5,430 bases of DNA from Oscillospiraceae bacterium. Lineage in GTDB: Bacteria; Bacillota; Clostridia; Oscillospirales; Oscillospiraceae. The notes beneath the pieces are model-generated. The model saw nothing but the letters and a program-made list of their open reading frames with translations, did no database searches and had not been told where the DNA came from. The stretch lies in the NCBI GenBank assembly GCA_031280855.1, contig JAITGH010000090.1, positions 1 through 5,430 of the forward strand. Direction: 5' to 3'. Positions 1 to 5,430 of this stretch are shown here, piece by piece. Every line of letters starts with the position of its first letter. Position 1 is the stretch's first letter. Made by a program: the position numbers and the translations under genes.

Positions 1-3000
1 CGGCGGAGGCGCGGGCGCGGTACCGTCGCAAGGTCGCGCTGCTTGCCAAACGCCGGGGAGAGTGCGAGTCGGCGACCGCTCGCGCAATCCTATCGAACCT
101 CCACCTCGAGCTTTCAAGGCTGTGGCTCCACGGTGAGCCGAACCTGCCGCCGCGACTTGAGCTGCCCAACGGCGTGCCGCACTTCGCCAAAACGCTTGTC
201 GTCGTCTCTGCGCTCCTGACCGGCGTGGACTGCGCAAGCAGAATCGCCGCTCGCCTTGAGGAGTTCTACCTTGCGAATCGCGATGACAACCTCCGCTTTT
301 GCGTGCTTGCCGACCTCAAGGAAGGCAAGCGCGAGCAGGAACCGTCGGACAGCGCGATTATCGCCGCCGCCGTCGACCGCGTCTCCAAGCTTAATATGCG
401 GTACGGCGAGCGATTCTATGTATTCACGCGCCCGCGATCCTACGCGGAGCATGACGAAATCTGGCGCCCGTGGGAGCGCAAGCGCGGCGCGATCCTGTCG
501 CTGTGCCGGTTCTTGCGCGGATTGCCGACGGAGCTGTACTCGGCGACGCTGTACGCTCCGGCGGACGTGCGGTACCTCGTGCTGCTGGACGCGGATACTC
601 GCCCGGGAATCGGCTCGATCAAAAAGCTGGTCGGCACGGCGTTGCACCCGGTGAATCGAGCGGTAGTGGATAAGGCGCGGCGCGTGGTTACTCGCGGGTA
701 CGGAATCTTGCAGCCACGAATCGGGGTGGAGTTGCGGGCGTTGAACTCCGGCGCGTTTGCGAGGCTATTCGCGGGTAAGGCCGGTACGGATCCGTACGGC
801 GGGTTAAGCGGCGACTTCTGGCAAGACCGGTTCGGCGAAGGCTCCTTCAACGGCAAGGGGCTGGTGGATTTGGACGCGTTCCTGCAATGCCTTGACGGAC
901 GGTTGCCGGAGAATCAAGTGCTGTCGCACGACTTGCTGGAGGGCACGTACTTGCGCACCGGGTACGTCGGCGACGTGGAGTTCGCGGACGGGTTCCCAAG
1001 CTCGCTGGACGCGTATCTATCGCGTGAGCATCGCTGGATACGCGGAGATTGGCAGCTGTTGCCGTTCCTGGCGGATCGGGAGCTGCCCGCGATGGGGAAG
1101 TGGAAGATCACGGGCAACTTGGCGCGGTCGCTGTTCCCGATACGGCTTGACTGGCGGTCGCTCGCGCTGTTGCCGTCGCGAGTGGTGAACGCACCTGCGG
1201 CGATCGCAACGTCGCTGTGGCGGCAGTTTAAGACGCGGCGCGGATTGCTGGATTGGACTACCTCCGCCGAGCAGGATCGCCGGAAACCTCCGCCCCGCGA
1301 GCGCGGTCGCGGTCGCCCGACGCTCGACCGCGAGTTCCTGCTGCGCTGCGCTAAGGACGCGTGGCAGTACTTCGAGGATACGCTGACGACGGAGCGCGGG
1401 TTCCTGCCGCCGGATAATGTGCAGTACGCGGACGGCGCGGCTAAGGTCGCGGAGCGCACGTCGCCGACGAACATCGGGCTGGCAATGCTCGCCTGCGTCG
1501 CCGCCGCCGACTTGAGACTTATCCCGCGTGAGCGCGTTGACGAATTGCTTGACCGTATGCTTACCACGGTTGAAGGCTTGCCGAAATGGCGCGGGCATCT
1601 GTTCAACTGGTACGATACGGCGACGCGGGAGCCGCTGCCGCCGAGATTCGTCTCGACCGCCGACAGCGGGAACCTCGCGTGCTGCTTGATTGCGGTTGCG
1701 AATCGCAAGCTTGCCAACCGCGAGTGCGGGCTGAGTACGCGGGCGCGGCAACTTGCGCTTCGCATGGAGTTCGATTCGCTGTATGACAAGGAGCGCGAGC
1801 TATTCGCGGTCGGATACGATTGCGCGGAGGAGAAGCTTTCTGCGGGGCGGTATGACTTGCTGATAAGCGAGTCGCGGCTTGCAAGCTTTTTCGCGATCGC
1901 CTCCGGGCAAGTCCCCGTGAAACACTGGACGCGTCTGGGACGGCGCGGACTGTTAAGCTGGAGCGGCACGATGTTCGAATACTTCATGCCCGCGCTGCTG
2001 ATCCCTCACAGGCGCGGCTCACTGCTGCGTAATGCGCTCGACTTCTGCCTGCGGGAGCAGCAACGGTACGGCGAGCCGTGGGGGATCAGCGAGTCCGCGT
2101 TCGCGGAGCTGAACGACTCCGGCGACTACTGCTATAAGGCTCACGGAGTCCCTCGCCTCGCCATTGACGTCGCGGCGACAGGGTCGCGAGTCGTATCGCC
2201 CTACTCGACGTTCCTCGCGCTACCGTTCGAGCCGGAAGCGGCGGAGCGTAACTTGAAGCTTCCGAAGTCGCCGGGCGCGTACGGTAAGTACGGATTCTGC
2301 GAAGCCTTGGACGGCGGAACGCCCGTCAACTGCTTCATGGCGCACCACCTGGGCATGAGCCTGACCGCGATCGCCAACGCGCTGTGCCGCAACGTCTTCA
2401 CGCGCAGGTTCACAAGGGAGCCGTTCATCGCGGCGTTTCTGCCGCTGACGGAGGAGAAGCCGATTCCGCACGCGCCCGCTCGTAAGGCGGTTAAGCCTGA
2501 CGCGAGAGTTGCCATGACCGCAGACGCGGTGCTTGGTACGGACAAGCTGACGTACGTGCTGAAGCGCGTGAACCTCGAGCTGCTGGAGGCAATGGGCGGA
2601 CGCGTGTTCGCGCCCGACGGTACGCTGCTGCTCCGAGAGGCGCGGTACGAGCGCGGTCGGCTGAGATTCACTCCCGTGCTGGCTCCGGAGCGCGACTATG
2701 ACGCTCACCCCGCGTTCCACAAACTTCAAATCGAGCGAACGCACGGCTCAGACGGAGCTGTGACGTACCGCAGACGAGCGGGCAACTCCCTGCCGCCAAT
2801 CGGGGTAACCGTCGGGCGAGTGCGAGCGTACCGCTCGCCGCCGCCGAAGTACCTCGCGCCGCTGTTCCGCGACGGGAACCGCATGGAGCGAGCGGACGCG
2901 ATCATTCGCGACAGCGTGGGGAAGCGCGGGTTGTGGAAGTTCGGAATCTCCGGCGATTTCCCGACATTGTATACAGAGGTGCGCGACGGCGACGGGGACG

Positions 3001-3245
3001 CGGTGCGGCTTGCGCGGCGGCTAATCCACGAGCATAGCGAGCTGCGCTCGATTGGCGTGCGCTACGACCTGATCATCGGGACGCATGACGGCGGCGAGTA
3101 CGGTGCGCCGACTCAACGCGCCATCGGCGCGTGCGGAGACGGGGTCTACCTCGTCGACGCGCTGTCGCCGGATCTTCCGGCTCTGCTGGCGATGGTGGAC
3201 TTGACGCTCGACGGAACGGAGGCTTGCGATGCACTACAGCTATGA
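1..3245 (+). CDS. Cyclic beta-1,2-glucan synthase, GT84 plus cyclization and middle domains (5'-partial, split NdvB/ChvB-like)
   Basis: This gene starts before the window: its frame is open from base 3, and the 57 codons before the GTG at 174 read into family-like sequence (PPRLELPNGVP), so that GTG is internal. Counting the codon at 3-5 as residue 1, 1,080 residues are visible. Residues about 58-400 match GT84, the UDP-glucose-using polymerising domain: KTLVVV at 63-68, DAD at 196-198, SHDLLEG around 308-314 and HRWIRGDWQ at 343-351. Residues about 445-800 match the glycoamylase-like/GH189 ring-closing domain: SPTNIG at 487, FNWYDT at 534, STADSGNL at 551, WGISESAF at 693, YGFCEALD at 763 and MAHHLGMS at 779; E697 and E767 are conserved acids. 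Residues about 805-1080 are a shortened middle domain (DAHPAF at 900, GLWKFGISGDFP at 976). No membrane segment is visible, although family members normally carry several here. The GH94 part is encoded by the next, overlapping gene. Domain identities come from recalled family motifs, not an alignment. Confidence 0.93.
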   Translation, partial: AEARARYRRKVALLAKRRGECESATARAILSNLHLELSRLWLHGEPNLPPRLELPNGVPHFAKTLVVVSALLTGVDCASRIAARLEEFYLANRDDNLRFCVLADLKEGKREQEPSDSAIIAAAVDRVSKLNMRYGERFYVFTRPRSYAEHDEIWRPWERKRGAILSLCRFLRGLPTELYSATLYAPADVRYLVLLDADTRPGIGSIKKLVGTALHPVNRAVVDKARRVVTRGYGILQPRIGVELRALNSGAFARLFAGKAGTDPYGGLSGDFWQDRFGEGSFNGKGLVDLDAFLQCLDGRLPENQVLSHDLLEGTYLRTGYVGDVEFADGFPSSLDAYLSREHRWIRGDWQLLPFLADRELPAMGKWKITGNLARSLFPIRLDWRSLALLPSRVVNAPAAIATSLWRQFKTRRGLLDWTTSAEQDRRKPPPRERGRGRPTLDREFLLRCAKDAWQYFEDTLTTERGFLPPDNVQYADGAAKVAERTSPTNIGLAMLACVAAADLRLIPRERVDELLDRMLTTVEGLPKWRGHLFNWYDTATREPLPPRFVSTADSGNLACCLIAVANRKLANRECGLSTRARQLALRMEFDSLYDKERELFAVGYDCAEEKLSAGRYDLLISESRLASFFAIASGQVPVKHWTRLGRRGLLSWSGTMFEYFMPALLIPHRRGSLLRNALDFCLREQQRYGEPWGISESAFAELNDSGDYCYKAHGVPRLAIDVAATGSRVVSPYSTFLALPFEPEAAERNLKLPKSPGAYGKYGFCEALDGGTPVNCFMAHHLGMSLTAIANALCRNVFTRRFTREPFIAAFLPLTEEKPIPHAPARKAVKPDARVAMTADAVLGTDKLTYVLKRVNLELLEAMGGRVFAPDGTLLLREARYERGRLRFTPVLAPERDYDAHPAFHKLQIERTHGSDGAVTYRRRAGNSLPPIGVTVGRVRAYRSPPPKYLAPLFRDGNRMERADAIIRDSVGKRGLWKFGISGDFPTLYTEVRDGDGDAVRLARRLIHEHSELRSIGVRYDLIIGTHDGGEYGAPTQRAIGACGDGVYLVDALSPDLPALLAMVDLTLDGTEACDALQL
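3218..3222 (+). promoter_or_regulatory. Ribosome binding site of the GH94 gene, inside the upstream gene
   Basis: A GGAGG lies 6 nt before the ATG at 3229, within the last codons of the synthase gene. The GH94 frame has a stop (TGA) at 3202-3204, so this ATG is the only well-placed start and the GH94 protein is made by its own initiation. The 17-nt overlap with the upstream stop at 3243-3245 suggests translational coupling. Confidence 0.75.
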
Positions 3246-5088
3246 CCACAACGGGAACTTCAGGTTTCAACCGGACGGGCGGCTTTGGAATCCCGCGTGG
3301 GCGAACGTGCTGACGAACGGGAACTTGAGCTGCACCGTGACGGAGCGGTTCTCCGGGAACGTGTGGTATGGGAATGCGCGAGAGCTTCGCGTTACGCCGT
3401 GGCTGAACGATCCGAACGCGGAACATGGCGCGGAGCGGCTTTCCATCGGCGGCGTTAGCCTCTTCGCGGCGAATGACGGCTTCCCGTGCGAGGTCGTCTA
3501 CGGATTCGGGTTCGCACGGTGGAAGAAGCGTAATATTACCACCACGGTTTGGATCGACCCGAACGCGGATACTCGGGTTATCACGATTGAGAAGCGCGGA
3601 CGGTTCACCGTGGAGTATGACGGCGAGTTTGTGCTTGGCGAGAACTCCCGCTGCTCGAAGCTTGTGGTGATAGAGCGTGAGCCGCAAGGCGTGCGCGTAC
3701 GGTCGACGGAGCCCGGTGTGCAGGAGTACCGCATAAGCGCGGACGGCGAGTTCGAGCTTACGTCGAAGCCGGGGCTTACGGCTCTGGTGAATGCTCGGAT
3801 AAGCGCGGAGGGGAAGTTAACGATTCTAAGCGGGTTCGGGGATCTGAACTACAGCAATGCAGAGTCCGTGCGCTCATACTGGCGACAGCGAGTGCAGTTA
3901 GGGCATGACCCGGGCGAGCGTGAGCGGACTCGGGCGTGGCTGATATACCAGACTTTGGCGTGTCGAGTGATGGCGCGATGCTCGCTGTATCAATCGGGCG
4001 GCGCGTACGGGTTCCGCGACCAGCTTCAAGACGTGAGTATGCTGGTGCGAGTGGACAGTGGGTTAACGCGTGAGCACATCATGCTGTGCGCAAGCCACCA
4101 GTACGAGGAGGGCGACGTGCAGCATTGGTGGCACCCTCCGGCGCGAGGTGTGCGAACGCGGTGCTCCGACGATTTGCTGTGGCTGGTATGGGCGGTGTGC
4201 GAGTACGCGGAGCATACGGGCGATCGATCCCTGCCGGACGCTATTGCTCCGTATCTGCTGTCCGAGCCGCTGTCAGACGATGAGCGTGACCGATACGAGT
4301 CGCCGGAGACCTCCGGCGTTGCGGAGAGCGTTGCGCGCCACTGCGAACGCGCCCTGAATCTGGTGATGGAGCGCGGTACGGACGAGCGCGGACTCTTGCG
4401 GATCGGCTCCGGCGACTGGAATGACGGATTCGACAAGATGGGCGGCGGGTCGAGCGTGTGGCTGACGTGGTTCGCGGCAAGCGTGTTCTCGCGCTATGCG
4501 CGGCTCGGCGCGGGCGATGTGAACGGCGCATACTCCGCGTATGCGCTCGAGCTTGGCAAAGCGGCTAACTCTACGTTCAACGGGAAGTACTATGAACGCG
4601 CATACTTCTCGGATGGGTCGCCGCTGCCGATTTTGGACAGCGTGGCGCAAAGCTGGGCGACGCTTAGCGGGTTCGGCGACCCTGTAAACAGCAAGATCGC
4701 GCTGGAGTCCGCGCTGCGAACTCTGTACGACCGTGAGAGCAAGCTTGTGCGGCTGTTCGAGCCTCCGTTCAGCGGTGAGGGCAAGAGCCCCGGCTACGTT
4801 AGCTCATATCTGCCGGGTATGAGGGAGAACGGCGGGCAGTATACTCACGCCGCCGTATGGCTTGCAATGGCGTGCATGGCGACTCCGGGTCTGGAGCCCG
4901 ACGGACGCTCGATCCTGCGCGATCTATTGCCGTACAACCACATGGCGGAGATCTATCGCGCCGAGCCGTTCGTACTCGCGGGGGACGTCTCCGCCGCGCC
5001 GGGCTCCTACGGCCGCGCCGGGTGGACGTGGTATACGGGAGCCTCCGGCTGGCTTCTCCGCAGTCTGGAGAACTGCGAGGGATTTTAG
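3229..5088 (+). CDS. GH94 phosphorylase-type protein, separate C-terminal part of a split cyclic beta-1,2-glucan synthase
   Basis: A 619-residue protein of glycoside hydrolase family 94, whose members cleave or form glucosidic bonds with phosphate and glucose 1-phosphate. In cyclic glucan synthases this C-terminal domain is thought to set chain length by phosphorolysis. Residues about 1-200 form the beta-sandwich part (PDGRLWNPAWANVLTNGN near 16-33, LTPWLNDP-like sequence RVTPWLNDP near 55-63, VVYGFGFARWKKR near 89-101). The (alpha/alpha)6-barrel follows: YQSGGAYGFRDQLQD at 254-268, EGDVQHWWHPP at 294-304, CSDD at 312-315, GSGDWNDGF near 393-401, RENGGQYTH at 532-540 and GWTWYTGASGW at 598-608. 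By analogy with cellobiose phosphorylase, D399 of the WND motif is the expected catalytic acid. There is no signal peptide or membrane segment, so it should be cytosolic. It is shorter than I recall for GH94 parts of classical synthases (about 700-800 residues). A free-standing 1,2-beta-oligoglucan phosphorylase is the main alternative, but the overlapping upstream gene favours a split synthase. Confidence 0.93.
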   Translation: MHYSYDHNGNFRFQPDGRLWNPAWANVLTNGNLSCTVTERFSGNVWYGNARELRVTPWLNDPNAEHGAERLSIGGVSLFAANDGFPCEVVYGFGFARWKKRNITTTVWIDPNADTRVITIEKRGRFTVEYDGEFVLGENSRCSKLVVIEREPQGVRVRSTEPGVQEYRISADGEFELTSKPGLTALVNARISAEGKLTILSGFGDLNYSNAESVRSYWRQRVQLGHDPGERERTRAWLIYQTLACRVMARCSLYQSGGAYGFRDQLQDVSMLVRVDSGLTREHIMLCASHQYEEGDVQHWWHPPARGVRTRCSDDLLWLVWAVCEYAEHTGDRSLPDAIAPYLLSEPLSDDERDRYESPETSGVAESVARHCERALNLVMERGTDERGLLRIGSGDWNDGFDKMGGGSSVWLTWFAASVFSRYARLGAGDVNGAYSAYALELGKAANSTFNGKYYERAYFSDGSPLPILDSVAQSWATLSGFGDPVNSKIALESALRTLYDRESKLVRLFEPPFSGEGKSPGYVSSYLPGMRENGGQYTHAAVWLAMACMATPGLEPDGRSILRDLLPYNHMAEIYRAEPFVLAGDVSAAPGSYGRAGWTWYTGASGWLLRSLENCEGF

Positions 5089-5107
5089 CCGCGCCGCCCC
5101 GTGGAGA

Positions 5108-5142
5108 GAACCAAGGGCGCGCACTTACACCGCCCTTGGTTC
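5108..5142 (+). terminator. Perfect 12-bp hairpin after the GH94 stop codon, probable transcript end
   Basis: The left arm GAACCAAGGGCG (5108-5119) and the right arm CGCCCTTGGTTC (5131-5142) are exact reverse complements around an 11-nt loop. The left arm begins 19 nt after the stop codon, a usual place for a transcript end. No T-tract follows on either strand, so it is not a textbook intrinsic terminator; it may instead be a T-independent terminator or a 3'-end stabiliser. One base further on, GGCG and CGCC (5144-5147 and 5153-5156) could form a small second hairpin around CATAT. Confidence 0.5.
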
Positions 5143-5185
5143 AGGCGCATATCGCCGACGGAAGCGTCACCTAATTTCCGAGTGT

Positions 5186-5194
5186 TGTTACTAT
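5186..5194 (+). promoter_or_regulatory. Candidate extended -10 promoter element for the peptidase gene
   Basis: TGTTACTAT fits the TGnTAnnAT form of an extended -10 element; TACTAT matches TATAAT at four of six positions including the key TA and final T. It lies in the AT-richer half of the spacer, and transcription would begin about 15 nt before the start codon. No good -35 hexamer is visible 16-18 nt upstream, so this is a weak call. Confidence 0.25.
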
Positions 5195-5205
5195 CTACCA
5201 TATAC

Positions 5206-5211
5206 AGGAGG
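5206..5211 (+). promoter_or_regulatory. Strong ribosome binding site of the peptidase gene
   Basis: AGGAGG (followed by T) is a full match to the anti-Shine-Dalgarno sequence and lies 5 nt before the ATG at 5217. It fixes the start of the partial gene that follows. Confidence 0.85.
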
Positions 5212-5216
5212 TCATA

Positions 5217-5430
5217 ATGGACATATACGAGAAGATCAGGGGAAAACTTGGCGAGTTGGACGCGCTGATCGTACTTAGCCCGGTGAATCGGCGATACGTC
5301 ACGGGGTTTACAAGCTCGGACGGCGTGCTTGTGATAACTCGAACCGACGCGTGGCTGATCGTGGACTCGCGCTACTATGAGGCGGCGTGCAAGCACGCGG
5401 GCAGCGTGACGCTGCACCCGCATTCGATTC
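5217..5430 (+). CDS. Xaa-Pro aminopeptidase/dipeptidase, M24 family (3'-partial)
   Basis: Only the first 71 residues are in the window; the frame is open to the right edge. They read as the N-terminal creatinase-like domain of M24 Xaa-Pro peptidases: a short helix (MDIYEKIRGKL), then LDALIVLSPVNRRYVTGF at about 14-31, SSDGVLVIT at about 33-41 and the WLIVDSRYYEAA segment at about 46-57. This corresponds to the common 'SPEN-RY-TGF ... DSRY-EAA' pattern of Firmicutes members. These enzymes are usually cytosolic, use two metal ions and release the N-terminal residue before proline. The metal-binding catalytic domain lies beyond the window, so activity cannot be judged and pepP-like and pepQ-like forms cannot be told apart. 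The gene is separated from the glucan genes by a hairpin and has its own strong ribosome binding site, so it is probably a separate transcription unit with no direct link to glucan synthesis. Confidence 0.85.
   Translation, partial: MDIYEKIRGKLGELDALIVLSPVNRRYVTGFTSSDGVLVITRTDAWLIVDSRYYEAACKHAGSVTLHPHSI

Larger units (their letters stand above)
5089..5216. other. Intergenic spacer between the glucan synthase pair and the peptidase gene
   Basis: This 128-nt gap is the only noncoding stretch in the window. Its first half is GC-rich and holds a strong hairpin; its second half (about 5171-5205) is clearly richer in A and T than the surrounding genes and holds a candidate extended -10 element and a ribosome binding site. 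I see no tRNA, no second small gene with a convincing start and no repeat array in it. Confidence 0.85.

Noticed and set aside
174..176. GTG as the start codon of the glucan synthase gene
   Set aside because: The same frame is open back to base 3, the preceding codons continue the conserved entry into GT84 (PPRLELPNG before VP), and there is no Shine-Dalgarno sequence just upstream. The gene is cut by the window edge.
914..1987. Long open frame of 357 codons on the minus strand
   Set aside because: It lies wholly inside the conserved synthase gene, its translation is rich in Ser and Arg with no recognisable motif, and long antisense frames are common opposite high-GC genes. The same holds for the other minus-strand frames, such as 3073-3687.
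3202..3245. Programmed ribosomal frameshift joining the two synthase genes
   Set aside because: A +1 shift would be needed inside a short overlap and no slippery run is visible; the second gene has its own ribosome binding site and start, which explains the arrangement more simply.
4857..5278. Open frames crossing the GH94 stop and the spacer (4857-5174 and 4862-5278)
   Set aside because: They overlap the conserved GH94 C-terminus out of frame, cover the hairpin and have no ribosome binding site; their translations are Arg/Ala-rich as expected for out-of-frame high-GC DNA.
5085..5423. Minus-strand frame of 112 codons across the spacer and the peptidase start
   Set aside because: It runs opposite the hairpin, the AGGAGG site and a clear M24 N-terminus, and its translation shows no family features.

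Overview
The window is a high-GC (roughly 60% or more by eye), densely coding bacterial segment with everything on the + strand. It holds a cyclic beta-1,2-glucan synthase (NdvB/ChvB/Cgs family) divided into two adjacent genes, followed by the start of an M24-family Xaa-Pro peptidase gene. Strong Shine-Dalgarno sequences 5-6 nt before the start codons, short gaps, many cysteines and a peptidase of Firmicutes type suggest an anaerobic, high-GC member of the Clostridia. That placement is an inference with modest confidence.

Layout. Bases 1-3245 are the 3' part of a gene that begins before the window; 1,080 codons are visible. It encodes the GT84 glycosyltransferase domain, the glycoamylase-like/GH189 cyclization domain and a shortened middle domain. 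Bases 3229-5088 encode a separate 619-residue GH94 phosphorylase-type protein that corresponds to the C-terminal part of classical synthases. The two genes overlap by 17 nt and a GGAGG sits before the second start, so translation is probably coupled. Bases 5089-5216 are a 128-nt spacer with a perfect 12-bp hairpin, a candidate promoter and an AGGAGG ribosome binding site. The peptidase gene runs from 5217 off the right edge.

How the genes work together. In the known pathway the GT84 domain polymerises UDP-glucose into a beta-1,2-glucan, the GH189-type domain closes the ring, and the GH94 domain controls chain length by phosphorolysis. Here the last activity is on its own polypeptide, and the recognisable catalytic motifs of the GT84 and GH94 parts are intact. 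The striking departure is that the hydrophobic blocks which normally flank and separate the GT84 and cyclization domains are absent, so everything visible looks soluble and cytosolic.

A further sequence-level feature is an extreme shortage of GGCC: only two sites were found in 5,430 bases.
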